From: Candidatus Nitronereus thalassa
Lineage (GTDB): Bacteria > Nitrospirota > Nitrospiria > Nitrospirales > UBA8639
Reading direction: 5' to 3'
Length of the DNA: 64,000 nucleotides
Assembly: GCF_032191465.1 (NCBI RefSeq)
Contig: NZ_JAQOUE010000001.1
Span: 1,612,001 to 1,676,000, forward strand
The position numbers and the translations under genes are program-made. The notes under the pieces are model-generated. The model was not told the origin of the DNA. It was given only the letters and a program-made list of their open reading frames with translations, and searched no databases. This document shows, in pieces, positions 53,427 to 63,954 of the stretch (the first letter of the stretch is position 1; each line of letters opens with the position of its first letter).

Positions 53427-53953
53427 TGAATCGAATTCAACCTTTTTGGTTATACCCTGACACCTCGTTGTTTATCCGAGGAACAAAATGGGACAATGCT
53501 CCTGGGCTCAGACAGAATTTACCCTTCTGCCAGGTAATATCCGGGAAGTACAAACACAAGTAAGATGATGAAAAATTCTTCATTATTGGATTGAAACAAA
53601 GAGGCAAGATTTGGAGCGTCTCCCATTAATGTACTCTCTGCTACAGCCGATGAAAGAATAATTCCCTTTGCTTTGCCTAGCCTAATCTGGTTATCGGCAA
53701 CCCCTATGGGCACTTGCTAAACCCAAGGATTTTCACTATTTCAGCCCAAAGTAACTCCAAACCAGGTGACAACATTCCACGGTTTCTCCGAAAAAATTGG
53801 GAACTTTTTTGAATTTTTTCTCAATGCCTATTATTTGACCTTGTTTTTCCTGAGTATTTAAAAGATTATGAAACAAGATTCCATTATTTATTGACATAGT
53901 CGGCCGACAAACCAAACGTACGCGGAACCGAAAGCCAGCCCCTTCAAACCAAC
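53427..53953 (+). other. gene-poor spacer before metF
   Basis: No supported gene. A 64-residue minus-strand frame (53519-53713, GTG start, hydrophobic end) lacks a ribosome site. The self-complementary GTCGGCCGAC lies at 53899-53908, just after a TTGACA, about 45 bases before the metF ATG, and could be a small operator. Confidence 0.4.
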
Positions 53954-54844
53954 ATGCATATCGCCCAAGTCTTAAAACAGCATCAACCAGCCATCAGCTT
54001 TGAGTTTTTTCCACCGAAAACTGAAGCGGCCTCCCAGGAATTGTTTCAGACGATTTCACAACTTGTCCCCCTCAAGCCTGCATATGTAAGTGTAACATAC
54101 GGGGCAGGAGGTTCCACGCGAACCTTAACGCACGATTTAGTAGTCAAGCTTCGCGAAGAAACCAACCTGACAATCGTTTCGCATTTGACATGTGTAGGAT
54201 CCGGCCAGGAGGAAATTCGCCAGATTCTTCAAACGTATCAGGATCGAGGGATAAAAAATATCATGGCGCTGCGAGGGGATCCACCTCAAACGACTCACAT
54301 AGACCTCGCACCCCATCAGGATTTCCACCATGCAGTGGAATTGGTCCGTTTCATCAAAAAACATTTCCCTTCCATGGGAGTTGGGGTGGCTGGGTTTCCG
54401 GAAGGGCACCCGGATACACCTAACCGCCTTAAGGAAATCGATTACTTAAAGAATAAAATCGACGCTGGGGCGGATTATATTTGCACCCAGTTATTTTTTG
54501 ACAATCGTGATTTTTACGATTTCCGTGAACGATGTGAGCTGGCACATATTAACGTCCCGATTATCGCTGGGATCATGCCTATCACCTCGAAGAAGGGTAT
54601 GACTCGCATGTCTGAACTCGCGCTTGGGGCACGGTTTCCAGCCAAATTACTCCGAGCCATGAATGAAACAGCTTTGCCTGGAGAAGCCGAACAAATTGGT
54701 ATTCATTGGGCTACAGAGCAGGTTTTGGATTTACTTGACCACGAAGTCCAAGGAATTCATTTCTATACCCTGAATAAATCCAAAGCCTCCCTTCAAATAT
54801 ATGACGCACTGGGCATTCAAAATTTCGACATGCTACGAAAGTAA
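53954..54844 (+). CDS. metF: methylenetetrahydrofolate reductase
   Basis: 296 aa, bacterial length. FAD enzyme reducing methylene-THF to methyl-THF for methionine. Family marks: ISFEFFPPKTE near residue 14, VSVTYGAGGSTR near 46, NIMALRGDPP near 100, GVAGFPEGHP near 142 and TQLFFDN near 178 (Gln-x-FFD active region). Links to ahcY and metK elsewhere in the window, though not in one operon. Confidence 0.96.
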   Translation: MHIAQVLKQHQPAISFEFFPPKTEAASQELFQTISQLVPLKPAYVSVTYGAGGSTRTLTHDLVVKLREETNLTIVSHLTCVGSGQEEIRQILQTYQDRGIKNIMALRGDPPQTTHIDLAPHQDFHHAVELVRFIKKHFPSMGVGVAGFPEGHPDTPNRLKEIDYLKNKIDAGADYICTQLFFDNRDFYDFRERCELAHINVPIIAGIMPITSKKGMTRMSELALGARFPAKLLRAMNETALPGEAEQIGIHWATEQVLDLLDHEVQGIHFYTLNKSKASLQIYDALGIQNFDMLRK

Positions 54845-55119
54845 CGGCTTATCCTAATCTGTGCTGTCTTTTCAATAAGTACCCTCTTGTTTCTCCTTTT
54901 CATCCTTGCGCAACCCCTCAAACATATAATTCCGGAAATAAATACGCCGACTCATTTTGGGGTGATAAAGTTTCTATTGGATATTCCGAATAGGCAGTAT
55001 GAGCTGATGATATACCAGCATCGAGCTCGGAGGATTCCGAAACTTCCTTATTATCCAAATTCTATTACCATTCTTACAAAAACAAATTTTTCTATTTGTT
55101 GGTGAGAGGAACTCTTTTC

Positions 55120-55578
55120 ATGAAGGACAAGACAATTCAATCAATATTTCTCGTAGACGACGATGCCGTGTCCAGAAAAAAATTGGTTCGGATTTTCCAG
55201 CGTCTGGGATTTGGACAAATTCGAGAGGCAGAGCAGGGCGATGAAGCCCTTAAACTTCTGAAAGAACAACCTGCCGATTTAGTCATGGCCGATTGGCATA
55301 TGCCAGGCCTTACGGGCTTGGACCTCCTCAAAGCCATTCGGGGGGAAGCATCCCTCAAAGATACTCTTGTCTATTTAGTGACAGTGGAATCTCGACAGGC
55401 ACAGATCGTAGCAGCCATTCAGGCAGGAGCCCAGGGATACATCATGAAACCCTTTTCCCAGGAAAGCATCATACAGAAACTAGGACACCTTTTTCCTGAA
55501 GACATGAAACCTGCTGAATTAAAGCCTGAGGGTCAAGCCAATGAAAATCAATCCACGCCCACCGCTCCAGTAGGGTGA
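55120..55578 (+). CDS. CheY-like single-domain response regulator
   Basis: About 152 aa. Receiver domain only: acidic pocket FLVDDDA, phospho-Asp in VMADWHMPG near residue 50, Thr/Ser in LVTVES near 80 and Lys in YIMKPFS near 105. A ~30-residue Pro/Glu/Gln tail follows. The FLVDDDAVSRKKLVRIFQRLGF stretch (split here by helix 1) resembles chemotaxis CheY. ATG at 55120 with GAGGA upstream. No histidine kinase or flagellar gene adjacent. Confidence 0.9.
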   Translation: MKDKTIQSIFLVDDDAVSRKKLVRIFQRLGFGQIREAEQGDEALKLLKEQPADLVMADWHMPGLTGLDLLKAIRGEASLKDTLVYLVTVESRQAQIVAAIQAGAQGYIMKPFSQESIIQKLGHLFPEDMKPAELKPEGQANENQSTPTAPVG

Positions 55579-55950
55579 TCGTCAAAGCAAGAACTTCTTT
55601 CATTGTTTTCATGTACAAATGGCATCCTAAGCACTTTCCTGTAGATCAGAGTGAAAGGATCACCTGAGCAAATCTCAGGAACCTTGTTCATCTCACCCTT
55701 CCAGCATTCCAAACCTTTTTAAAATCCGTGTGCTTCCAAGATCATTTCGAGATCTCCTTCAACAGGTATATTTCTGCTGTTTCATTTCCCCAGAATCCTT
55801 TTGGTGCATGATGTTGGCCTTTATCCAGTGCACACAAAAAAAGAATCTCTTCCTTTCTTAGCATCTGCCGATATAACAACCATGACCCCTTCTCCGCCCA
55901 AAACGGAGAGCAAGCCCTTGGAGATTACACCATAAAAGGAGCATGCAATC
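55579..55950 (+). other. intergenic spacer
   Basis: 372 bases. It contains GCCGATAT (55867-55874), resembling the -10 of flagellar sigma-28 promoters but without the matching -35, and a TCTCCG/CGGAGA hairpin (55891-55909) in the leader of the next gene. Nothing else seen. Confidence 0.3.
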
Positions 55951-56154
55951 ATGGACACTAGTGGCATTCCCCTCAATGTGTCGACTGAATCACTTGGTAG
56001 CTCCGCCTTTCAGGTAAATCAAGGTCTGGGAACACCTATTGAACAATCTCAACCAGTTCCTGCAGACGGGCCTCTAGCCCGCACTGACTCCGTAACGATC
56101 TCTTCTCAAGCCTTAAAACTTTCAAAACAACCGCACAATCAGGATCCCAAGTAA
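55951..56154 (+). CDS. small low-complexity protein, unknown function
   Basis: 67 aa, rich in Ser, Gln, Pro and Thr, probably disordered. The only notable stretch is DSVTISSQALKLS, similar in style to the short motifs of FlgM and other flagella-linked small proteins, but too short to assign. AAAGGAG lies about 9 nt before the ATG, and codon use fits, so it is likely expressed. Confidence 0.5.
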   Translation: MDTSGIPLNVSTESLGSSAFQVNQGLGTPIEQSQPVPADGPLARTDSVTISSQALKLSKQPHNQDPK

Positions 56155-56376
56155 TATCGCTTACCAACCATCCATTTTAAATTTTCCCCTTTGTAGGTTT
56201 GGGGAAGGCAATACAAAAGCGCTTAGTCAAGATCTTGGCAGGTCTTAAGTAGCCCCCCAAAAATCCCGAAGGGACAAAAAGAGGGTAAGGAGACATTGAA
56301 AATTTGAATTCACCACCCCTCGGCACTAGTCCAAAACAAGAATTTTTGCGTGAAGCTCACCAAAAAAAGGGATTGT

Positions 56377-56634
56377 ATGGAGAACGCACAGGAAAACTCT
56401 GATCGACGACATTATGAAAAACGGGGAGTTGCCGTGCCGGCAGAAATTCAAGGGCGAGGGCCTGGGGATTCCGCCTTGGCCACACTCCACAAACAATTGG
56501 TCAAACGATACGGGGAAGGATGGGAGGTGGATTCCGTCTATCCCGGAGCCATCTGCGACAACGCCGAAGGGATTGATATGGAAGAAGGACACATGGTTAT
56601 TTTCAAACGTCGAAGACAATTGCGAGATGAGTAA
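56377..56634 (+). CDS. small conserved-looking protein, unknown function
   Basis: About 85 aa from the ATG at 56377 (the frame opens at 56350). It has an RRHYEKRGVAVPAEIQG start that recalls the arginine motif of PilZ domains, followed by a compact mixed segment with GWEVDSVYPGAICDNAEGID. No family is firmly recognised. It stands alone between two other small genes on the same strand. Confidence 0.45.
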   Translation: MENAQENSDRRHYEKRGVAVPAEIQGRGPGDSALATLHKQLVKRYGEGWEVDSVYPGAICDNAEGIDMEEGHMVIFKRRRQLRDE

Positions 56635-56686
56635 CTTTTCTCCCCTAAAGAATTACATCCCCATCCATTGCGACCTATGATTCGGT

Positions 56687-57073
56687 TTGTCACCCTCGTT
56701 TCTACGAAATCTCCAGCCTGTTCAGCGTTATCGTCATCCCCTCAAGCGGCAGACCTGCCATCAGATTCCATTTGAGTTCTGGCCAAAGTCAACCGATAAA
56801 TTCTTTATGCCTGTACCTCTCTTTACTATTAAGCTCGATTGCATGCCCTACGATCAACTTCGGTTGTTAGATGCCTGGGAAGCATGGGATGTGCCGTTGG
56901 AACAACAACGGGAATGGGTCATCCAATTATTTGGGAACCAATATGTCCATGACATGGAAGAGTTTCTTTCGAATCAGGCCATTTCCACACAAAAAGAAGG
57001 CCATCCAAACTCCCCACATCCTTCAGACAGCCCCCTAGATAGTCTCCCCGAAGATAGCCCAGGCACACAATAG
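56687..57073 (+). CDS. hypothetical protein
   Basis: Up to 128 aa. The central part (MPYDQLRLLDAWEAWDVPLEQQREWVIQLF across residues ~53-82, split by charged turns) reads like a real helical protein; the N-terminal 40 residues and the Ser/Pro-rich tail are less certain. A start at 56807 (Met41) is possible. No recognised domain. Convergent with glnS, 41 bases away. Confidence 0.4.
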   Translation: MSPSFLRNLQPVQRYRHPLKRQTCHQIPFEFWPKSTDKFFMPVPLFTIKLDCMPYDQLRLLDAWEAWDVPLEQQREWVIQLFGNQYVHDMEEFLSNQAISTQKEGHPNSPHPSDSPLDSLPEDSPGTQ

Positions 57074-57113
57074 CCTCCTCGGGCTCTGAGGCAAATTGAT
57101 TCCCTCGAACCCC

Positions 57114-58811
57114 TCATTTTTCTTTTTCAATTTTACTCCACGAATCCCGTAAAGCTACAGTCCGGTTAAACACCAAGCGGCCCTCTGACGAATCTACGCT
57201 ATCCGCACAAAAATATCCCTGCCGCTCAAATTGGAAATGTTGATCCGCTTTTGCCTGGCCCAGGCTGGGTTCCACATAGCATTGAGATAACCGCTCCATG
57301 GAATGGGGATTCAAATGATCCCGATAATCCTTACCCCCTTTGTCATTTCCAGGGTCCGGAACAAGGAAGAGATGATCATAAAGACGAACCTCGGCCTGAA
57401 TGGCGTGCTCGGCGGAAACCCAATGCAAGGTTCCCTTTACTTTTCGCGAAGCCTGAGGCCCACCGCTTCGAGTTTCGGGGTCATAGGTGCAATGCACCTC
57501 TTGAATCTCCCCCGTCGCACTATCTTTGATCACCTGAGTACATTTAATGATATATGCATATCGAAGCCGAACCTCCTGTCCTGGGGCCAAACGAAAAAAC
57601 TTTTTGGGTGGATCCTCCCGGAAATCATCCTGCTCAATATACAAAACCCTGGAAAAGGGAACGGTGCGCTTCCCCATAGTAGGATCTTCAGGATTATTCA
57701 CTGCCATCAATTCTTCAACCTGTCCTTCTGGATAATTTTCAATCACCAATCGTAGCGGGCGTAGCACCGCCATGACTCGCATGGCGCGTCTATTCAAATC
57801 CTCACGGATGAAATGCTCAAGCAATTTCATTTCAGTCGTGCTGTCCCGCTTCGCCACACCGATATGGTCACAAAAGGCTCGAATGGATTCCGGAGTATAC
57901 CCTCGTCTTCGAAGTCCCATCAGGGTGGGCAAACGTGGATCATCCCATCCTGAAACATGGCCCTCTTCCACCAATTCTAATAATTTGCGTTTACTCATAA
58001 GCGTATAGGTGAGATTCAATCGAGCAAATTCAATTTGTTGCGAATGCCGCTCGACCTGACAGGCATTAAGGACCCAATCGTACAAAGGTCGATGATCTTC
58101 AAACTCCAAGGTACATAACGAATGTGTAATGCTTTCGATGGAATCAGATAGTGGATGAGCAAAGTCGTAATTGGGATACATACACCATGCATCTCCGGTT
58201 CGATGATGATGAGCACGGCGAATACGATACAAAATCGGATCTCGAAGATTAATATTGGGGGAGGCCATATCAATTTTTGCCCGGAGTACATGCGCGCCAT
58301 CGGGAAACTCGCCAGCGCGCATTCGGGCAAACAAGTCGAGATTTTCTTCAATCGAACGGGTGCGAAACGGACTGGGCGTTCCCGGCTCCGTTAACGTGCC
58401 CCGATGTTCTCGAATTTGGTCGGCATTCAAGCTGTCCACATAGGCTTGACCTTGTTTGATTAAGAACACCGCGTAATCATACAAGCGCTCGAAATAATCC
58501 GAGGCGTAGTACAAACGACTACCCCAATCAAACCCGAGCCATTGAACATCCGCTTGAATGGATGCGACATATTCCACATTCTCTTTGGTGGGATTGGTGT
58601 CATCAAACCGTAAATTGCAGAGGCCACCTGGAAACTCTTCCGCTACCCCAAAATTCAGACACATGGATTTGGCATGTCCAATATGGAGATAGCCGTTTGG
58701 TTCCGGGGGAAACCGAGTTCTTACCTCGGCATCGAACTTTTTGGTCTCAACATCATGAGCGACGATGGTACGAATAAAATCTTTTGGGGAATCCGCTTTC
58801 AATTCTTCCAT
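57114..58811 (-). CDS. glnS: glutaminyl-tRNA synthetase
   Basis: 565 aa class I synthetase. HIGH motif in [12 protein letters not shown] near residue 40 and KMSKS-type motif MSKRKL near 272; the anticodon-binding beta-barrels follow ([23 protein letters not shown]). The ATG at 58811 has GAGGTG 8 nt upstream. Presence of GlnRS means direct charging of tRNA-Gln, at least in part, not only the amidation route. Flanked by a 130-base spacer on its upstream side. Confidence 0.96.
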   Translation of the reverse strand: MEELKADSPKDFIRTIVAHDVETKKFDAEVRTRFPPEPNGYLHIGHAKSMCLNFGVAEEFPGGLCNLRFDDTNPTKENVEYVASIQADVQWLGFDWGSRLYYASDYFERLYDYAVFLIKQGQAYVDSLNADQIREHRGTLTEPGTPSPFRTRSIEENLDLFARMRAGEFPDGAHVLRAKIDMASPNINLRDPILYRIRRAHHHRTGDAWCMYPNYDFAHPLSDSIESITHSLCTLEFEDHRPLYDWVLNACQVERHSQQIEFARLNLTYTLMSKRKLLELVEEGHVSGWDDPRLPTLMGLRRRGYTPESIRAFCDHIGVAKRDSTTEMKLLEHFIREDLNRRAMRVMAVLRPLRLVIENYPEGQVEELMAVNNPEDPTMGKRTVPFSRVLYIEQDDFREDPPKKFFRLAPGQEVRLRYAYIIKCTQVIKDSATGEIQEVHCTYDPETRSGGPQASRKVKGTLHWVSAEHAIQAEVRLYDHLFLVPDPGNDKGGKDYRDHLNPHSMERLSQCYVEPSLGQAKADQHFQFERQGYFCADSVDSSEGRLVFNRTVALRDSWSKIEKEK

Positions 58812-58943
58812 GGAATTCACACCTCAGCCGACTGGTCAAGACTTACTCGACCACTGTCATCAGATAATATTTACCGATTTCTTTAAATAAAAGTTGTTCA
58901 CTTTAATGCAGCACTGTGAATTCGGCAATCTTACTTTAGGAAA

Positions 58944-59843
58944 TTACTCAAGAGGCCAAAGCCAGGCTGCCCCTCGGACTCCGCTCGAATCGCCAAACCG
59001 TGGGGTTTCCAAACGAGTATCCACACGATCGGAAAAGACCCAAGCCCCCCACAAGGTCGGAACGGTATGATACCAACGATCAATATTCGACATTCCTCCC
59101 CCCAACACAATCACCTCTGGATCAAAGATATTGATAACACTCGCCAAACCTCGCGCCAGCCGGTGTTCGTATCGCTCCAAGGTCTTCAGGCATTCAAAGT
59201 CATGCCCCAGCGCACGTGAATAGATTTCTTGAGGTGTCACATGCTCTCCTGTTCGCTGAAAATGATCGTTGATCATCCCCGGCCCAGACAGGAAGGTTTC
59301 TAGGCACCCGCGCAAACCACAGTAACACTCAGGCCCTGGGCGTTCATCATCTTTAGGCCAAGGGAGCGGGTTATGCCCCCATTCCCCAGCAATGGCATTC
59401 GGACCAACAATGGGCCGGCCTTCCCAACACAATCCCCCACCAACCCCTGTGCCCAAAATCACCCCAAAGACGGATCGGGCTCCCTGAGCCGCCCCATCAG
59501 TCGACTCAGATACCACAAAACAATCCGCATCATTGGCTGCTTTAATCGTGCGATTCAGGCATCGCGCTAAATCGTGTTGAAAAGGGTGTCCTGTGAGCCA
59601 TGTGGAATTGGCATTTTTTACCAAGCCGGTAGCTGGCGATATCGTTCCGGGAATACCAACTCCCACGGTCGCGGTGACGCCAAAATCTCGTTCCAATTCC
59701 TCGACCAGTTCATCAATCAAGACAAGGGTCGCCTCGTAGTTTCCCTGCGGTGAATCCCTTCGGCGCCGCGCGAGTTCCTCTCCCGTTGAATCCAAGAGAA
59801 TGGCTTCGATTTTTGTCCCTCCGACATCGACTCCGATACGCAT
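58944..59843 (-). CDS. ROK-family sugar kinase
   Basis: 299 aa. ATP-binding DVGGTKIEAILLD at the N-terminus, GTGVGGG near residue 130, the EWGHNPLPW His-motif near 155 and the zinc motif C-x-CG-x2-GC-x-E (CYCGLRGCLE) near 175 define the ROK family. Closest in form to fructokinase/N-acetylhexosamine kinase. No sugar transport or catabolic genes are nearby. 18 bases after the DUF748 gene, so co-transcribed. Confidence 0.9.
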   Translation of the reverse strand: MRIGVDVGGTKIEAILLDSTGEELARRRRDSPQGNYEATLVLIDELVEELERDFGVTATVGVGIPGTISPATGLVKNANSTWLTGHPFQHDLARCLNRTIKAANDADCFVVSESTDGAAQGARSVFGVILGTGVGGGLCWEGRPIVGPNAIAGEWGHNPLPWPKDDERPGPECYCGLRGCLETFLSGPGMINDHFQRTGEHVTPQEIYSRALGHDFECLKTLERYEHRLARGLASVINIFDPEVIVLGGGMSNIDRWYHTVPTLWGAWVFSDRVDTRLETPRFGDSSGVRGAAWLWPLE

Positions 59844-59861
59844 GGGATCTTCACAAGAGGG

Positions 59862-62800
59862 TTACTGTGCCGTGAGAGTAAGATTGGTGCGAATCGATTG
59901 GCCTTCCGCTTCAGAGGTCAGATTGGGCTCAACCAGAAAAATACGTTCTTCCGGAATATTTTCTTGCTCCACCAAGTGATCCCGAATACTTTTCGCGCGG
60001 TCTTGCCCGAGAAGCCGCAATTCATCATCCGAAACTTGGATGGTTTTGAGCAATCGCAACCGCATCTTCTCCGTGGTAGGCATATTTTCGTTGAAACCTG
60101 GCTTGGGAGTAGTACCTGGCCCACTTCCTTTTAAGGATTCCTCCGAAACACCGGGAGCATTCTTTGTGGACGCATTATCCGTCACTGACTCCTTGCCCAG
60201 TTCTTCACCAAACTTCTCCATATACAGCTTCTTGAGCAATCGCTCTTGATCCAACGAAGAAAGTGCCACTTCCGTTGCCGACGGCAATTCGCCCTTGGCC
60301 GATGTAGCCAATTCCTGTTGTCGAAGTTGTATGATTTGGTCTTCAAGTTTTGCTGCAGAAAGAGCTGGACCATCTAGGGTCGGTTCCACACTGCTAGTAA
60401 TTTCCAGTCGCAACCCTGGACGCTCCGAAAGAGCCATGGCCAACGTTGAAAGTTTTTCATTTTCCCGTTCAGTCAAAATCGCCTGCCCAGGAGAAAATTG
60501 AACAAAGGATAAATCCTCGCCGCTCCCTCCTAACAAACCGCCAACTAGGGAAAACGGAGAAGTCGCGGCTTTGGTGATAAGATTGACTAAGGTTTGCAGT
60601 ACCAATTGACCGTAACTGAACTCTGGATCATTTAAGTCACCACGTACGGGCAAATCAATATCAATGCGCCCGTCACGATCCTTGAGTAATGCCACCGCCA
60701 AAGGAACCGGCAATGAAGGTGCATCGGGACTACCCGTCGCCTCTCCCAAGGCCAATTGTTCGACTTGTACCTTATTCTCACCAATCAAGACGTTTTCTGA
60801 CAGACTATAATCCAAATCTAAGGATAATTTTCCCTTATCAATAGGATACCCAATATATTTCCCGGCATAGGGAGACACCGTGGTGAGATCCAGATTTTGA
60901 AATAGCACTTTGACGTCCGTGTACAGATCTTCTTGTAAAGGATTGACTTGCCCTTGAATCTTCAGTGAAGCGACGTCATCGACTCGTCCTTCTAGCGACA
61001 CGTTAGCTTTCGATAATTCCTGAGAAGAAAGTCCCTGAATTGTTCCCGTCAGGCTTTGGATCCCCGTCACAACCTGAGGATCAATTGCCTGATCCATAAA
61101 ATCCACACCAGCATTTTGAATTCGGACGGTATTGATCGTAATCAACGGCGAAGGCGTCGCCGCCTTATTCTCAGAAGTTAAGGATTTTCCGTCCATTGTC
61201 TTCCCCTCTTCCTTAGATGACCCAGCTGCGGGCTCCACCGGAGAGAACAATCGCTCCACATTCAGCGTACCTTCAGAATTCTTCACCACTTTGGCATAGG
61301 GAAGGGTCACCATTACTTCTTCCAATGATACACGGGGAGGCTGGGATTCCACGGCCATACCTTGGAACGCAAGTTGTTCCCATTTCAAAAATTCTTCCGA
61401 CGCCACAGGATCAACAAGAGCCACATCACCAATGGTGATATCCCCTGAAAAACTCACATTTGCGTCTTGTCCCGATTGGGACGTAAAGGTCGTACGTCCC
61501 TTCAACCCGAGCGATCCACGCACCAATTGAAATTGGCCATACGGCTCCAAATAAGGTTGAAAAGGCGCAAACGATACTCCAGACAGTGCAAGCGTCAAAT
61601 CCCCTCTAGGCGGATCCGGCGTCACTTGTCCGCTGACGGACAATTTCCCGGACTGGTTGAAGGTAAGGCCCAATTCTAGAGCAATCGGTTTCTGTAAATC
61701 CGTAGTCACATTTTGCGCCTGTAGACTCAACCCTTTGATATTGAGAGGCACCCGCTTTGACGGTTGCCGATCCTCAAATCGTACGGCGTATTCCTCCAGA
61801 GAAATAGTTTTAATCGTGGCTGACCACGGCGGGCCTTCCGAATCAACATTCTGGGGAGAACTGGTTTCCACTTCTTCGGGAACTTCAGAATTCTCTTGGC
61901 TCGCAAATAAATTTTGGAAATTCACGGTCCCATCCGGGTTGATCCACCCTTGGACATCGGCGCCACGGGATTGAATCGAATCGATAAACACCTGCCGTGC
62001 CCCGACATCGGCCTCAATTCCCCTAATGGAAAACGAAGGCACCACGATGAGCTCATCAGTATGTCCTTTTTGACGAAGAGCAAAATTTCGCAAGGTCATC
62101 GTGCCCTTATTCAACACCACTCCCACTGGATCTTGGGCCATATCCACATCATAGATCACTTGCAAGTCTAGGAGCCCTTGAGAAATTTCAAAACGAAATT
62201 GGTCTTCAACATATTCCCAAAGGGATCCCGCTCTCAGACTGGAGATTTCCACCTGACCTTGGGAGCGAAGAGGATCCATGGACACATTACCCTGCCATTG
62301 CACACGTTCTCCCTCGCTCAACTCAGCCGCCAGAAAGTAGGAATTTTGATTCCCGGGACGCGTACTAAAATTTCTCAAGGTCACTTGAAGCGGTACGATG
62401 TCAGCAATAAATGTGGGAGATTTTGATTCATCACGAAACTCCAGAGCCCCTTGTTCGATGGACAAGAGGCCAATGTCTACCAAGAATGGCTTCTCGTCTG
62501 CGGAAAGACTGGTTGATGACTCCTGCTCTGGAGCCGAGGGCTCACCGGAAATTCCCCCGACCTCCGCAAGATTCAGCCGTCCATCTTTCAGGATTTTCAC
62601 CAACCCAAAAGGGAGGCTCAGGCGAATGATATCAAATCGATAGGCATCAGAAAGGAGGGAAGTGGCCTCGAAGTTCACAAACAATTGTTCAAAACCCACG
62701 AGAGGCGAGCCATCGGTATCACGAATTTCAAATCCTTCGAGCTTGAGATTGAAGGCAAAGGGATCAAAACTCATATCCCGCAACATCACAGGACGTTCAA

Positions 62801-62933
62801 GAATCTTTGAAACCTCCGGAACTCCATATTTCTTTACTGCCCAGGGCACACCAAGAAATCCTATCGCGGCATAGAGCCCCACCAGCCCGAGAGCAATAAG
62901 CACCAGGATTCTGAGAATTTTAAAGATCCGCAT
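59862..62933 (-). CDS. DUF748 (AsmA-like) envelope protein
   Basis: 1023 aa. One N-terminal membrane helix (~residues 8-28), then a very long beta-rich periplasmic part with repeated strands, as in the AsmA/DUF748 group thought to bridge inner and outer membranes and move lipids. The C-terminal ~120 residues (LRLLGQDRAKSIRDHLVEQ) are OmpA-like in style. It leads a unit with the ROK kinase. Role in lipid transport is by family analogy; with the mlaA-like gene it suggests attention to outer membrane lipids in this strain. Confidence 0.8.
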   Translation of the reverse strand: MRIFKILRILVLIALGLVGLYAAIGFLGVPWAVKKYGVPEVSKILERPVMLRDMSFDPFAFNLKLEGFEIRDTDGSPLVGFEQLFVNFEATSLLSDAYRFDIIRLSLPFGLVKILKDGRLNLAEVGGISGEPSAPEQESSTSLSADEKPFLVDIGLLSIEQGALEFRDESKSPTFIADIVPLQVTLRNFSTRPGNQNSYFLAAELSEGERVQWQGNVSMDPLRSQGQVEISSLRAGSLWEYVEDQFRFEISQGLLDLQVIYDVDMAQDPVGVVLNKGTMTLRNFALRQKGHTDELIVVPSFSIRGIEADVGARQVFIDSIQSRGADVQGWINPDGTVNFQNLFASQENSEVPEEVETSSPQNVDSEGPPWSATIKTISLEEYAVRFEDRQPSKRVPLNIKGLSLQAQNVTTDLQKPIALELGLTFNQSGKLSVSGQVTPDPPRGDLTLALSGVSFAPFQPYLEPYGQFQLVRGSLGLKGRTTFTSQSGQDANVSFSGDITIGDVALVDPVASEEFLKWEQLAFQGMAVESQPPRVSLEEVMVTLPYAKVVKNSEGTLNVERLFSPVEPAAGSSKEEGKTMDGKSLTSENKAATPSPLITINTVRIQNAGVDFMDQAIDPQVVTGIQSLTGTIQGLSSQELSKANVSLEGRVDDVASLKIQGQVNPLQEDLYTDVKVLFQNLDLTTVSPYAGKYIGYPIDKGKLSLDLDYSLSENVLIGENKVQVEQLALGEATGSPDAPSLPVPLAVALLKDRDGRIDIDLPVRGDLNDPEFSYGQLVLQTLVNLITKAATSPFSLVGGLLGGSGEDLSFVQFSPGQAILTERENEKLSTLAMALSERPGLRLEITSSVEPTLDGPALSAAKLEDQIIQLRQQELATSAKGELPSATEVALSSLDQERLLKKLYMEKFGEELGKESVTDNASTKNAPGVSEESLKGSGPGTTPKPGFNENMPTTEKMRLRLLKTIQVSDDELRLLGQDRAKSIRDHLVEQENIPEERIFLVEPNLTSEAEGQSIRTNLTLTAQ

Positions 62934-63093
62934 CGCGCTCTGTTATAGCAGGTTTACGCTGTCTCTGGAAATCATGGCCGAGGAGAATGGGCAGAGGAAT
63001 ATTTGGGGGAACTAAAAAGAAAAATACACCATCATCTGACAACCAGCTTGGCAACAGTCCAGATCGTTGAACGGGGAAGACTGAATGGAAATC

Positions 63094-63954
63094 TCAATCA
63101 AAAATGACGGTCTTTTTGCCATATACTAACACTCGATGCTCGATGTGATTCCGCACGGCCCTGGCCAGAACGAAGGTTTCCAGATCTCGTCCTTTCCTAA
63201 CCAAATCATCGATCGTATCTCGATGGCCAATGCGCATGACGTCCTGCTCAATGATGGGGCCTTCATCAAGATCCTGTGTGGCATAATGCGCGGTCGCCCC
63301 AATGATTTTCACCCCCCGCTCATAGGCTTGGTGATAGGGCTTTGCGCCAATAAACGCCGGCAAAAAAGAATGATGAATATTGATGACGGGACATCCCACG
63401 GTATCTAAAAAGTTATTGCTCAAAATCTGCATATACCTGGCCATGACCACGACATCCACCTGATGCCGATGCAACACTTCCAGCACTTGTTGTTCCTGTT
63501 CAGGTTTTTTTCCGGGTGTCACGGGAAAATGGCAATAGGGCACTTCAAAACGATCAGCCCAAAACTGGCATTCGGAATGATTCGAAATGATCATGGGAAT
63601 ATCGACGGCCAATTCCCCTCGACGCTGCCGTTGCAATAGATCGACTAAGCAATGTTCGTATTTGGACACCATCAAGGCCATGCGTGGCCGGGAATCTGAA
63701 AAATGCAGGGTCGAGGTCATCCCAAAAATTTTGGCAATGGGAGCAAACGAGGCGTGAATGTCCTCACGAGAAAGTTGAAAGTGCGCTAGATCAAAAACCA
63801 TACGCATCAAGAAATCACCCGTCTCACGATCGGTGTGGTGGTCGGAGTCCACGATGTTTCCCCCGAAGTCATGGAGGAAACTCGCCACTCGCGCCACAAT
63901 CCCCTTTTGATCTTGGCAACGAACCAACAATATTCCGAACGGTTTGGTGCTCAC
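63094..63954 (-). CDS. purU: formyltetrahydrofolate deformylase
   Basis: 286 aa. An N-terminal ACT domain (GILLVRCQDQKGIVARV) is followed by a formyl-transferase fold with NHSECQFWADRF near residue 122, NIHHSFLPAF near 195 and QDLDEGPIIEQDV near 238, keeping the catalytic Asn, His and Asp. It releases formate from formyl-THF, balancing one-carbon pools. GTG start with AGGAG 6 nt upstream. Confidence 0.95.
   Translation of the reverse strand: MSTKPFGILLVRCQDQKGIVARVASFLHDFGGNIVDSDHHTDRETGDFLMRMVFDLAHFQLSREDIHASFAPIAKIFGMTSTLHFSDSRPRMALMVSKYEHCLVDLLQRQRRGELAVDIPMIISNHSECQFWADRFEVPYCHFPVTPGKKPEQEQQVLEVLHRHQVDVVVMARYMQILSNNFLDTVGCPVINIHHSFLPAFIGAKPYHQAYERGVKIIGATAHYATQDLDEGPIIEQDVMRIGHRDTIDDLVRKGRDLETFVLARAVRNHIEHRVLVYGKKTVIFD

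Noticed and set aside
53519-53713. 64-residue minus-strand frame with a hydrophobic end
   Set aside because: GTG start without a ribosome site, no neighbours in the same direction and no recognised family.
55867-55874. GCCGATAT as a sigma-28 promoter
   Set aside because: The -10-like word is present but the TAAA -35 word is missing at the right distance.
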